From: Algoriphagus sp. CAU 1675
GTDB taxonomy: Bacteria; Bacteroidota; Bacteroidia; Cytophagales; Cyclobacteriaceae
DNA: 64,000 nt
Reading direction: 5' to 3'
NCBI RefSeq assembly: GCF_029222925.1
Contig: NZ_JARHUI010000007.1
Span: forward strand, 62,001-126,000
In this document: positions 51,796-60,925 of the stretch, one piece after another
How the letters are laid out: every line of letters begins with the position of its first letter
Numbering within the stretch: the stretch's first letter is position 1
Position numbers and translations under genes: made by a program
Notes under the pieces: model-generated
The model's database searches: none
What the model saw: the letters and a program-made list of their open reading frames with translations, nothing else
Told to the model about the DNA's origin: nothing

Positions 51796-52349
51796 TAAAG
51801 CGCAACTTTTACTTCTCCTCCCTGCGTACCGTCAAACCACTTAAAGGACAATCCACTTTCGTCCTTTTCAGAAATATGCCAATCAAAGCATTTGATAGTC
51901 GTCAGCGGTTGAATGCTGTCTTCGTCAGGATGATAAAGGCAAATATCAAAGTCAGGCAAATCTTTGGAGTCGAGACTATTCCATTTTTCAAGAATCAGCC
52001 CCTCCTCGATCACTCTGACCTTGTTACCGAAAACAAAATCTGACAAGATGGTAGGAACCCCGTCTTTTCTGCGGAGCTTAAAACCGGATGGCCCAAACAT
52101 GATCTGTTTTACCAATTTGGCTTCAATAAGTTCATTGGTATGGGGTAAAACCTCCCAATCAGACTCTTTTAGCACCACTTTTTTTCCCTCGGGTCTCAAG
52201 CGGGTCAAAAATTGGGAAATCTTGGAAAAAAGCCAGGTGAGCCCAATAAAGATCAAGCCAAAACTTGCCAGGATTGGGTAGGAAATCACAAAGATCGCAT
52301 TCCAGATTAAACGGAATGTGTGGTGAAAGAAGAGCTGGATTTTATTCAT
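51795..52349 (-). CDS. Membrane-anchored hypothetical protein
   Basis: This 184-residue protein has one long N-terminal hydrophobic region (about 10-38, WNAIFVISYPILASFGLIFIG) and then a soluble cytosolic domain with no motif I recognise (GPSGFKLRRKDGVPTILSDF). The ATG at 52349 is preferred; the longer frame adds 16 residues that look non-coding. It overlaps the TIGR02757 gene by one base. Confidence 0.55.
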   Translation of the reverse strand: MNKIQLFFHHTFRLIWNAIFVISYPILASFGLIFIGLTWLFSKISQFLTRLRPEGKKVVLKESDWEVLPHTNELIEAKLVKQIMFGPSGFKLRRKDGVPTILSDFVFGNKVRVIEEGLILEKWNSLDSKDLPDFDICLYHPDEDSIQPLTTIKCFDWHISEKDESGLSFKWFDGTQGGEVKVAL

Positions 52350-52421
52350 TCTTATTGGCTTCACAGCAAAGGTACCTCTGCTGTATAACAATCCCAACTC
52401 TCAAAAATTCCAATTGGGCGA

Positions 52422-53612
52422 TCAATAAAGTACTTCCACTGGAAAACGGTCATTTACAGCCTTCAACTGGTCATAAGCAGCCTGCGAGAGTTTGATCAGA
52501 ATTTTTTCATTATCCCCGGTTTCCGGTAAGGTTCCTACTACCCTTGCAAAAATGGTAATGTCATTCTGCTCGTTTTTCACCCGGATAATGGATCCCACGG
52601 GTGCAGTTCTATGCAAAACCAAGTATTTCTTATGCCCACCCGTGCCTTCAATCAATTGAGCCTGACCTGTTTCACGGATATTTTTGAAACCACCGGAGCT
52701 TGCACCATCAGGAACCACATACATTTCTCCGGGACTGGACACAATTTTCGGCTCCCCTATCACAGGTACTTTTGCAGCTCCTACCTCAGCTCTCCCTACT
52801 TTAAGTACTTGCCCATTTCGGAGATTATTGGAACTCAATCCATTCCAATTGATTAAATCCTCAACCTTGGCTCCATATTGGGAGGAAATCGAAAATAAAG
52901 TCTCCCCGCTTTTCACTTCATGGGAAATCCAGTTACCCGGAACTAAAGGCTCAGAACTTGCCTGAACCGGACTTGATTTACTCTCTGCCACCGGCCTTTT
53001 AACTTCCTCTTCTTTTCGGGCAACATCTACCTTTTCCTCGGCCTTTTTAGGCTCAACAACTTTTTCAGTATTGTTTACCTTCCCGGTTTTTTCGGGAGCA
53101 TTTACAGTCTGAACCTCAGTACTTTTATTCTCATCAGGCTTAAGCTCTGCAACAGTATTTTCAGGTTCAACCTGAGCTTTTTGAATTAAAAGAGCCTGTC
53201 CAACACTCAGATCATTTCCTTTCAGCTGATTCCAGTCCATCAACTCCCCCACACTGACTCCATACTTTTTGGAAATGGCAAAAAGCGTCTCTCCAGGAGC
53301 AACTTTATGAAGAGAGGCCCCTTCTGGAAGGGTGGCTTTACTGATATATGGAATTCTGATTTGCTGCCCGATTTTAAGCCCGCTTTTCAATACATCGTTA
53401 GCCTCAACAATCTCCCCAACAGGAGTCTGATATCTTCTGGAAATCCCGAAAAGCGTTTCCTTAGGTTCCACTTTATGGATGATAAAGGTTTTGTCCCCTT
53501 GTCTTTGTATTCCAACTGAATCCAGAAGTGTCACCGGATTTTCCAAAGCAAAAAGCGTTTGGCATGATAGGAAAAGGACAAAAGCAAAGGATATATTCTT
53601 AGCTGAAAACAT
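52422..53612 (-). CDS. Secreted triple-LysM protein with RlpA-like domain
   Basis: This 396-residue protein has a signal peptide (to about residue 22), LysM repeats at about 45-89, 102-144 and 230-272 (each with a KETLFGIS- or GETLFSIS-type core), a Lys/Glu/Val-rich linker at about 147-226, and a C-terminal RlpA-like double-psi domain (about 295-396, with IIRVKNEQNDITIFARVVG). LysM domains bind peptidoglycan; RlpA-like domains may cut naked glycan. The Asp needed for lytic activity in RlpA was not clearly located. It may be a binding scaffold. It is divergent from the NfeD gene. Confidence 0.82.
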   Translation of the reverse strand: MFSAKNISFAFVLFLSCQTLFALENPVTLLDSVGIQRQGDKTFIIHKVEPKETLFGISRRYQTPVGEIVEANDVLKSGLKIGQQIRIPYISKATLPEGASLHKVAPGETLFAISKKYGVSVGELMDWNQLKGNDLSVGQALLIQKAQVEPENTVAELKPDENKSTEVQTVNAPEKTGKVNNTEKVVEPKKAEEKVDVARKEEEVKRPVAESKSSPVQASSEPLVPGNWISHEVKSGETLFSISSQYGAKVEDLINWNGLSSNNLRNGQVLKVGRAEVGAAKVPVIGEPKIVSSPGEMYVVPDGASSGGFKNIRETGQAQLIEGTGGHKKYLVLHRTAPVGSIIRVKNEQNDITIFARVVGTLPETGDNEKILIKLSQAAYDQLKAVNDRFPVEVLY

Positions 53613-53824
53613 GGGATGAAGCTTGGGTTTAGAAGTGTTTCCTAAATAATTCAACAGGGGTTTCAGACACAAAGATTATGCTAAAGAAATTCAAACAGAA
53701 AGATTTTAGGACTGATTTCCCATAGCAACCATAAAATCAACTTCTAGTTGAAAGCAATCAAAATTCCGATTTATGACCTAGTTCAGAATTTCCTTTATTA
53801 TCTTTTCACAAAGATTTCTTTGTT

Positions 53825-55174
53825 ATGAAAACCCTGATTCCCATTCTTTCATTCCTTCTGCTTTTTTTCTCGCTTCCTTTACTAGCTCAGGAGATAGAAG
53901 AAAAAAAGGTCTTCTCTTTTAAAATAGACAGGGATATAGACCCAGCCATGAACCGCAGAGTCAAGTTGGCTTTGGAACAGGCCGTGAAAGTGGAAGCAGA
54001 TCTGATCATCATCGAAATGGACACCTACGGAGGTGCAGTCAATGATGCCGATGATATCCGGACCATGATTCTTGAGTCCAAAATCCCCATTTATACCTTT
54101 ATCAATAAAGATGCAGCTTCAGCAGGTGCCCTGATTTCCATTGCAAGTGACAGCATCTATATGGCTCCAGGCTCAAGTATTGGAGCGGCTACCGTTGTCA
54201 GCGGAACTGACGGATCAGCTGCACCCGATAAGTATCAATCCTATATGCGCTCCATGATGCGAAGTACGGCTGAGGCCTCGGGAAGGGATCCCAGAATTGC
54301 TGAAGCCATGGTGGATGAAAAAATAGAAATCGAGGGAATCACTGAAAAAGGATCTGTGCTGACTTTTTCGGTTTCGGAAGCCCTTCAACATGGATTTTGT
54401 GATGGGGAATATGGAAGCATTGAGGAAATCCTGAAAGCCCAAAACTTGGAAGAATCGGAGTTTATAGAATTTGAAAGCTCGGAAACGGAGCGGATCATTT
54501 CCTTTTTTCTGAATCCCGCCATCAGTGGGATTCTCATCCTGATTATCATCGGGGGAATTTATTTTGAACTTCAAACCCCTGGGGTAGGCTTTCCTCTATT
54601 GGCCGCTATTGTTGCTGCACTTTTGTACTTCATCCCCTATTACCTCAATGGGTTGGCTGAAAATTGGGAAATGATCGTTTTTGTGCTTGGGATAATTCTC
54701 CTTGCACTTGAACTGTTTGTGATTCCGGGTTTTGGGATTTTTGGAGTATTGGGAATAATATTCATACTCGGCGGTCTGTTTTTAGGCATGCTTCCCAACC
54801 AGAATTTCAACTTTGATTTTGTTCCGGCTTCCGATCTCTTTGCGGCTTTATTGACTGTCATACTTGCTGCCATAGCCTCTGTAGGGCTGGTATTCTGGCT
54901 CACTCCCAAAGTCAACCAATGGGGAGCATTTAAGGCCATCACCCTAGCCTCCACCCAGGACAGAAACGAAGGATATACTTCCAGTTTTTACCCTGAGCAA
55001 CTCAATGGCAAAACCGGAGTGGTACATTCCAGGTTGAGACCAAGTGGAAGGGTGGAAATAGAGGGAGAAATTTACGATGCATTTTCCCGTGGTGAATTTC
55101 TGGATCAAGGTGAAAAAATCATTGTGATTTCCACGGAAGGCACCTCCCTAAAAGTCAAAAAATGGGAAGGCTGA
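53825..55174 (+). CDS. NfeD family membrane protein with ClpP/SppA-like domain
   Basis: This 449-residue protein has a signal peptide (ending PLLAQ), a ClpP-class serine protease-like domain (about 30-215) with EMDTYGGAVNDADDI and NKDAASAGALISIAS (Ser and neighbouring Lys of the Ser-Lys dyad), five membrane helices (about 225-360) and a C-terminal OB-like NfeD domain (about 380-449, NGKTGVVHSRLRPSGRVE). Long NfeD proteins handle membrane proteins or stomatin-type partners. No stomatin/SPFH gene is adjacent here. Confidence 0.88.
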   Translation: MKTLIPILSFLLLFFSLPLLAQEIEEKKVFSFKIDRDIDPAMNRRVKLALEQAVKVEADLIIIEMDTYGGAVNDADDIRTMILESKIPIYTFINKDAASAGALISIASDSIYMAPGSSIGAATVVSGTDGSAAPDKYQSYMRSMMRSTAEASGRDPRIAEAMVDEKIEIEGITEKGSVLTFSVSEALQHGFCDGEYGSIEEILKAQNLEESEFIEFESSETERIISFFLNPAISGILILIIIGGIYFELQTPGVGFPLLAAIVAALLYFIPYYLNGLAENWEMIVFVLGIILLALELFVIPGFGIFGVLGIIFILGGLFLGMLPNQNFNFDFVPASDLFAALLTVILAAIASVGLVFWLTPKVNQWGAFKAITLASTQDRNEGYTSSFYPEQLNGKTGVVHSRLRPSGRVEIEGEIYDAFSRGEFLDQGEKIIVISTEGTSLKVKKWEG

Positions 55175-55202
55175 AAGAGAGATATTTTCCTAAGTTTACG
55201 GC

Positions 55203-55577
55203 ATGAACCCATTTCAGTCAGTCTTCGAAGCCATAGGAGAAGAAAAAATCAAGGAATTGGTCAGCTACTTTTATCAGGAAGTGGAGACAATTCCGGAGCT
55301 CAGAAAACTTTATCCGGAGGATTTGGCACCCGCTGAACGCAGGCTTTATCTTTTTTTACTTCAGGTTTTTGGAGGTCCCCAGACTTATTCGGAGGAGCGT
55401 GGTCACCCTCGGTTGAGGATGCGCCACTTTAACTGGGAAATAGACGGGAAGATGAGAAACCATTGGATCAATGCCATGATCTCTTCCATGGACAAATTGG
55501 ACTTGGATCCCAATGTCCGGGAATTGATGCTCAATTATTTCATCAAAGTTGCCAACCATATGATCAACCATGAATAA
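55203..55577 (+). CDS. Truncated haemoglobin (group II, YjbI-like)
   Basis: This 124-residue globin has the group II pattern: an N-terminal FEAIGEEKIKELVSYFYQ, the proximal His in LRMRHFNWEI, and HWINAMISSMDKL with the Trp near G8. It binds oxygen or handles NO and peroxide. The short length is normal for the class. The 3' end overlaps plsC by 8 bases. Confidence 0.9.
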   Translation: MNPFQSVFEAIGEEKIKELVSYFYQEVETIPELRKLYPEDLAPAERRLYLFLLQVFGGPQTYSEERGHPRLRMRHFNWEIDGKMRNHWINAMISSMDKLDLDPNVRELMLNYFIKVANHMINHE

Positions 55578-56304
55578 GCTGCTGAGGAGAATCTATTCCA
55601 TCTATGCATCAGCTTTGTTTTTGATCAGCTTTTTGTTGGGCTTTCCATTCATTCTGGTCTGTATTTGGATTCCCGGTTGGAAAAAATTCGGACGAAAAAT
55701 CAACAGGTACTGGGCCAAGGTTTATTTCACACTCATTTTCATGCCTGTGCATATGGTGAAAAAAGCCAAAATTGAGAAAGGCAAACCCTATATTTTTCTA
55801 GCCAATCATTTCAGCTATTTGGATGTGGCCATGATGGGATTTATCCCGGGAGACGTACAGTTTATTGGTAAAGCCTCCATACGAAAAGTCCCGCTTTTCG
55901 GCTATTATTTTAAGAAGCTCCATATTGCGGTAGAAAGGTCCTCTGTTCGAAGCAGAGCAGAAACGATGCGCAGAGCGGGTCTCGCTTTGGAAAGCAAAAG
56001 CAGTATTGTATTATTTCCGGAGGGTGGGATCTACACCAAAAACCCACCCCAAATGGCTCCATTTAAAAATGGTGCTTTTCGACTGGCTTTAGACAAACAA
56101 ATCCCGATTATCCCTGTCACATTATCCTATAATCATCTAATTTTACCCGATGACGGGAAATTTCTGATGAGGCTAAAAAGAGCCAAGATGGTATTGCATG
56201 AAGCAATCAGCCCTCAACCATCAGATACCGAAGAAAGCCTAAAGCAAAAATGCTTTGAAATCATCCAGAGGCAATTGGACGAAGACAATAAAAAAAGCAT
56301 GTAG
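55570..56304 (+). CDS. plsC: 1-acyl-glycerol-3-phosphate acyltransferase
   Basis: This 244-residue membrane enzyme makes phosphatidic acid. It has an N-terminal hydrophobic helix pair, the catalytic NHFSYLD (His-x4-Asp) motif, the substrate motif FPEGGIY and IPVTLSYNHL. It fits the PlsC family. It overlaps the globin gene by 8 bases and precedes gatC by 81 bases. Confidence 0.92.
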   Translation: MNKLLRRIYSIYASALFLISFLLGFPFILVCIWIPGWKKFGRKINRYWAKVYFTLIFMPVHMVKKAKIEKGKPYIFLANHFSYLDVAMMGFIPGDVQFIGKASIRKVPLFGYYFKKLHIAVERSSVRSRAETMRRAGLALESKSSIVLFPEGGIYTKNPPQMAPFKNGAFRLALDKQIPIIPVTLSYNHLILPDDGKFLMRLKRAKMVLHEAISPQPSDTEESLKQKCFEIIQRQLDEDNKKSM

Positions 56305-56385
56305 CCCAAAAGCATTGAATCCGAAAAAATGGATGTATCCATCGCCTCGTAAAAAGAGTTTATGATCTAGAAGATTCTGATTAAA

Positions 56386-56673
56386 ATGAAAATAGACAAA
56401 GCAGCAATCCAGAAAATAGCCCATCTGGCAAGGCTTGAATTTGACGAAAACAGTGCCGAGAAAATGTCCAGGGACATGAGTCAAATTCTGGACTGGGTGG
56501 AAAAATTGAATGAATTGGACACTGAACACATTGAGCCTTTGACCACCATGTCCTCTGAGGTCAATGACATGAGGGAAGATAAAACCGGCAAGCACCTCAG
56601 TCATGAAGATGCCCTCAAAAATGCCCCTAAAAGGGATTCTCAGTACTTCCGTGTACCAAAGGTCTTGGAATGA
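56386..56673 (+). CDS. gatC: Glutamyl/aspartyl-tRNA amidotransferase subunit C
   Basis: This 95-residue protein is the small subunit of the GatCAB amidotransferase, which converts mischarged Glu-tRNA(Gln) or Asp-tRNA(Asn). It has the helical core VEKLNELDTEHIEPLTTM and the start DKAAIQKIAHLARLEF. gatA and gatB are not in the window. Its TGA overlaps the next gene ATG (ATGA). Confidence 0.93.
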   Translation: MKIDKAAIQKIAHLARLEFDENSAEKMSRDMSQILDWVEKLNELDTEHIEPLTTMSSEVNDMREDKTGKHLSHEDALKNAPKRDSQYFRVPKVLE

Positions 56674-59462
56674 TTCAGATGCAAAGTCCCAATCAGTTAC
56701 CCCCACTTGCAAAAATCCCGGCCCTCCTTCTGATCATCACGGGAGGGCTTTTTGCTTTTTACTTTCTTTTTTTCAACCCTGTTCCCTATCAGGCCATCCA
56801 AGCCGGTTATTTTCTGGACAGAATTCCTATCCCTTTGGACTTAGCTCATCTTGGTCCACTGGAGTTTCCAATCAGGGTGGACAACTTCTTGGTTTTTCAG
56901 GAATTCAAGTCCCTAGCCCCCGGATTCACCATTCCAGAATCCCTGTTTTTTGGGATTTTAGTATGGCTTGTTGGAGCTGCTACCCTTAGTTTGGTTTCAG
57001 AATTCAAAAAAGGATACTTCATTTTAGCAGGTATTATCTGGATACTCTTATTGACTCTCAGCAACCTGAACGGACTGAATATCGGTGGTCCCAGTTCCAA
57101 TTTTGCCCTCATCATTGCTTTAAGCGGCAGCCTACTTCCGGTCATTTATTTTCATATACGAGCTGGAGTTTACTCCTATCCATTCCGGTTTCTTAGCAAC
57201 CTTCTGATATCGGGTGCGGCATTTTATGCCCTGATCCATTATGCAGAAATCCCTTCTCCAGCGCTATTTCTTGCGGAGCACTTGAGTTTGATTGGCTTTG
57301 GTATGGCGATTTGCTGGATATTTTGGTCCGGACATGGATTGATCTCCGGTATTTTTGTCCTGCTTACACGGGCAAACAGAAACCTGAACCTGAGGATTTC
57401 CATACAAATCAGTCTTATTACCCTGGTTTATTTGCTGATTCTGCTAAATAGCCTTTTTGACTTGGTTAGTACCCCTTTGGAATTCCTGCCTGTTTTCAAT
57501 CCTCTTCTCCTGCTTTTACCCATAGGAATCTTAGGATGGTTTACTCTGGAAGCGAAAACCAATTCTGTTCCCTCCAACTTGGTGACAGGTCCCATGGCCT
57601 TGAAGGTCTTGTATTTGCTTGGATTTGGAATCAGTCTTTGGATGGTTTGGAAGCTCAAGCTATCGGGAAATCAGGCCGGTGAAGAACTTTTCAAGCATCT
57701 TTTGGTATATACCCAACTTGGCTTTAGTCTCTTTTTCCTGATCTACCTCCTGATGAATTTTGCTACCCTCATGGATAGTGGCCAGGCAGTTGATAGGATA
57801 TTGTTTAAACCTTACAACCTCCCCTATTATCATCAGAGAATCGGAGGCTTGATTGCCATGTTGGTGATGATTGCCTATTCGGAGGGGATCATAGGAGTTC
57901 AGGTCAATTCCTACAGCAACAATATTCTGGGAGATTATTATTACCAAAGTGATCAAAAACTGGAAGCCAGCATTATCTATGAAAACAGCTGGTTTCGCTA
58001 TAGAAACAATCCCAAGGCAAAAAACCTGACTGCCCATCTTCTAATACAACTTAACCAGCCAAGTTTAGCCAAGCAGCATTTGGAACAAAGTTTTGCAGAA
58101 GCTCCTCAAGTTGACAATATCCTGCTGCTTGGTGATCGCCTTCTTCTGGAAAACAATATTTTTGAATCCATTTATTATTTGGAACAGGGGCTCAAATGGT
58201 TTCCCGGTGATCCTCGCCTATTGAGCAATCTCGCCCTGTGTTATGTAAGAACAAATCGGTTCGAAGATGCGCTCTCCCTTTTGGAAGAAAAGTCTGGAAA
58301 TGAAGCACTTCAAAGTAACCTTTCCGCACTTCAAGCGAAATTGGGGGTATTGGAAAACAATTCTTACTCTCCAGAGGACCTCATCGGTCAAATCAACGAA
58401 GTAGCCAAACAAAATGCTTTGGGAAATTTACCCGAAAAAGACCTTCTTGAAGCTATCCAGGAAAAATTGGAAAAGGAAAGTTCTCCCAAGGTGATTCAGG
58501 CTGCCTGGAGGAATGTACTTTCCCAAAAAGATTTCTCAGATCCGAATCAGGACTTGGAACTTCTGGAAAGGCTTTGGCAGGAACCCGGCTTTGAGCAATT
58601 CATTATGGACCTTCAGGAAACTGCCGTAATCAGGAGTTTGGGAGCAGGAAGAATCAGTGATGCCATAAAAAACCTAAACGGTCTTGCATTTAGAAACCCG
58701 GGAGATGCCGCCCGCTTCCTGAGTCTTTCCTCCTCCATACTAGCCCAGCAAATGGATTTTGAAAAAGCATCCTTGGAGTTAATGGGAGCTGAAGAAAATG
58801 GCTTTCAGAATTTTCAGGCCCAACATTTGGTTTGGCTGTATCTTGGCGGAAAAATCGAGAAGGCTGTAGAACTCTCCCTACAATCCGGGGTTCCTCTTCC
58901 TTCCTTCCTTTTGGAAGAATCCGGCAATAACTTCAGGTATCTTCAATTGATTGCAAGTTTCCATGAAAGTATTCCCGATCGCCTTTTTAAAGCTTGGGGA
59001 GAATTCCCGTCTGGAGAATTAAAAACCGATTTGGCTATTCGAATTTTAACATATAAAGCGCATGGTTTGGATGAGTCGGACTTGAGGGAATTAGGCAAGG
59101 AAGTAATGGATCAAAAAGGATCTCAAGCCGATTTGGGAAAATTCCTTTCCAATCCTGACCTCAAAAATCAGGCTAGCGTCGAGGCTTTTCTAAAGTGGCA
59201 AGGCTTGGGTGAAGAACTTACCGGAAACCCTTATATAGGTCCATTGATTTGGAGTGCTGTGGAGATCAACCCGGACAAACTCAAACAATACGAAATCCTG
59301 AATGCGGCCACGGAATTCAACCGTGACCCTGTCCTTTGGATTAAAAAGATCAAATTGGCCAGAGAGATAGGATTGAGTAATTATGCCACCGAAGCTTTGG
59401 TTCAAATGCAGGAATGGCTAAGTGATGAAGAGATCCAAAGCTTACAATTGTCTAACTTCTAG
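56670..59462 (+). CDS. Large membrane protein with C-terminal TPR region
   Basis: This 930-residue protein has about ten membrane helices in the first 420 residues, then a soluble TPR-like helical region (about 430-930) with LHAHLLIQLN-type repeats such as DPRLLSNLALCYVRTNRFEDA. The family is not recognised. The TPR half probably faces the periplasm or cytosol and binds protein. It overlaps gatC by an ATGA junction, so the two are translationally coupled, although gatC is a translation gene. Confidence 0.65.
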   Translation: MIQMQSPNQLPPLAKIPALLLIITGGLFAFYFLFFNPVPYQAIQAGYFLDRIPIPLDLAHLGPLEFPIRVDNFLVFQEFKSLAPGFTIPESLFFGILVWLVGAATLSLVSEFKKGYFILAGIIWILLLTLSNLNGLNIGGPSSNFALIIALSGSLLPVIYFHIRAGVYSYPFRFLSNLLISGAAFYALIHYAEIPSPALFLAEHLSLIGFGMAICWIFWSGHGLISGIFVLLTRANRNLNLRISIQISLITLVYLLILLNSLFDLVSTPLEFLPVFNPLLLLLPIGILGWFTLEAKTNSVPSNLVTGPMALKVLYLLGFGISLWMVWKLKLSGNQAGEELFKHLLVYTQLGFSLFFLIYLLMNFATLMDSGQAVDRILFKPYNLPYYHQRIGGLIAMLVMIAYSEGIIGVQVNSYSNNILGDYYYQSDQKLEASIIYENSWFRYRNNPKAKNLTAHLLIQLNQPSLAKQHLEQSFAEAPQVDNILLLGDRLLLENNIFESIYYLEQGLKWFPGDPRLLSNLALCYVRTNRFEDALSLLEEKSGNEALQSNLSALQAKLGVLENNSYSPEDLIGQINEVAKQNALGNLPEKDLLEAIQEKLEKESSPKVIQAAWRNVLSQKDFSDPNQDLELLERLWQEPGFEQFIMDLQETAVIRSLGAGRISDAIKNLNGLAFRNPGDAARFLSLSSSILAQQMDFEKASLELMGAEENGFQNFQAQHLVWLYLGGKIEKAVELSLQSGVPLPSFLLEESGNNFRYLQLIASFHESIPDRLFKAWGEFPSGELKTDLAIRILTYKAHGLDESDLRELGKEVMDQKGSQADLGKFLSNPDLKNQASVEAFLKWQGLGEELTGNPYIGPLIWSAVEINPDKLKQYEILNAATEFNRDPVLWIKKIKLAREIGLSNYATEALVQMQEWLSDEEIQSLQLSNF

Positions 59463-59538
59463 ATCGCATTAACGTATTTTCAATCAATAGATTCTATTTT
59501 TATTGAGCTATACTTTACCTTAAGGAAAATTTTCAACC

Positions 59539-60255
59539 ATGAGCAGAGTAATTGAAACCCACGAGATCAACAGAACCTATAAAATGGGCTCGGAAATCAT
59601 CCAGGCCCTCAAATCCATTTCCATCAATGTTGACCGGGGAGAGTATGTGGCTTTTATGGGACCATCCGGTTCCGGAAAATCCACTCTCATGAATATCATC
59701 GGTTGCCTGGACACACCGACTTCAGGAACCTATATTCTCAACAACAAGGATGTGTCTGACATGACTGAAAATGAACTGGCAGAAATCCGAAACAAAGAAA
59801 TTGGCTTTGTATTCCAGACCTTCAACCTGCTACCACGGGCTAGCTGTCTGGAAAATGTGGCCCTTCCCTTGGTGTATGCGGGATTTAGTAAATCTGAGCG
59901 GGAAGAAATGGCTTTCGAGGCTTTAAAAAACGTAGGTCTTGAAGAAAGAACCAAACACCGTCCCAATGAGCTTTCCGGTGGACAGCGACAGCGTGTTGCA
60001 ATTGCACGGGCTTTGGTCAACAACCCCAGTATCATTCTGGCTGATGAACCTACTGGAAACCTGGATTCCAAAACCTCCTATGATATAATGGAGCTTTTCC
60101 ATGAACTCCATTCCAAAGGAAATACCATCATCATGGTAACCCACGAGGATGATATAGCCCACTATGCACATAGAATCGTGAGATTAAGAGACGGCTTGGT
60201 AGAATCAGACACCCTCAACCCCAATCCTACCAGAGGAGTGGCAATGCATGCGTAG
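59539..60255 (+). CDS. ABC transporter ATPase (MacB/LolD type), no adjacent permease
   Basis: This 238-residue ATPase has Walker A in [17 protein letters not shown]-loop [11 protein letters not shown], signature [17 protein letters not shown], Walker [17 protein letters not shown] and switch MVTHEDDIA. The pattern belongs to the LolD/MacB/FtsE-like group. It would energise a permease that extrudes lipoproteins or peptides, but no permease is in this window. Confidence 0.93.
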   Translation: MSRVIETHEINRTYKMGSEIIQALKSISINVDRGEYVAFMGPSGSGKSTLMNIIGCLDTPTSGTYILNNKDVSDMTENELAEIRNKEIGFVFQTFNLLPRASCLENVALPLVYAGFSKSEREEMAFEALKNVGLEERTKHRPNELSGGQRQRVAIARALVNNPSIILADEPTGNLDSKTSYDIMELFHELHSKGNTIIMVTHEDDIAHYAHRIVRLRDGLVESDTLNPNPTRGVAMHA

Positions 60256-60283
60256 CAACACCTGATTTATTGAAATAGATTCT

Positions 60284-60291
60284 TATTTTTG
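60284..60291 (+). promoter_or_regulatory. -7-type box before the cobalamin adenosyltransferase gene
   Basis: TATTTTTG fits TAnnTTTG and lies 25 bases before the ATG. No -33 box is clear. Confidence 0.4.
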
Positions 60292-60315
60292 CAGGAAAAT
60301 CAGAAGGGCTTAGGC

Positions 60316-60864
60316 ATGAAAATCTATACCAAAACAGGAGATCAGGGAATCACATCTTTATTAGGAGGTGTGCGTGTTCCCAAATCCGACCTGAGGATTG
60401 AGGCTTATGGCACGGTAGATGAACTAAACTCCTATATAGGACTACTCAGAGATCAAGAAGTCAACCAAAAAAGGACTGATTTTCTAAAGGAAATCCAGGA
60501 TAGGCTTTTCACCATAGGTGCTGATTTGGCAACTGCTCCCGGAAAGGAAAAGGTGAAAAAACCGGATCTCTATGTAAAAGACGTGGAAAAGCTGGAGCAA
60601 GAGATGGATCAAATGGAAAGCGAACTGCCGGCATTGACCTCCTTTATTCTTCCCGGCGGCCATCAATCTGTTTCCTTTTGTCATTTGGCCAGAACAGTTT
60701 GCAGGAGAACCGAACGGATCGTGGTGGAGCTGGCGTCCTATGAACAAGTAAATGAATTAGTCATTCAATATCTCAATCGCCTCTCAGATTACCTTTTTGT
60801 CCTTGGAAGAAAAATGGCCCAGGAACTAGAGGTAGAGGAAGTAACCTGGAAAGCCAGGACTTGA
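60316..60864 (+). CDS. ATP:cob(I)alamin adenosyltransferase (PduO type)
   Basis: This 182-residue enzyme makes adenosylcobalamin. It begins MKIYTKTGDQGITSLLGG, then EAYGTVDELNSYIGLL, and late CRRTERIVVELA and LNRLSDYLFVLGR, the PduO/CobA-like signature. The ATG at 60316 is preferred over an in-frame TTG at 60289 because homology begins at it. Confidence 0.94.
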   Translation: MKIYTKTGDQGITSLLGGVRVPKSDLRIEAYGTVDELNSYIGLLRDQEVNQKRTDFLKEIQDRLFTIGADLATAPGKEKVKKPDLYVKDVEKLEQEMDQMESELPALTSFILPGGHQSVSFCHLARTVCRRTERIVVELASYEQVNELVIQYLNRLSDYLFVLGRKMAQELEVEEVTWKART

Positions 60865-60925
60865 TTTAAAAAAACCTGTCATCTCAATACTCAAACCTAT
60901 CGGCACCACCGAAAATTATTAAAGC

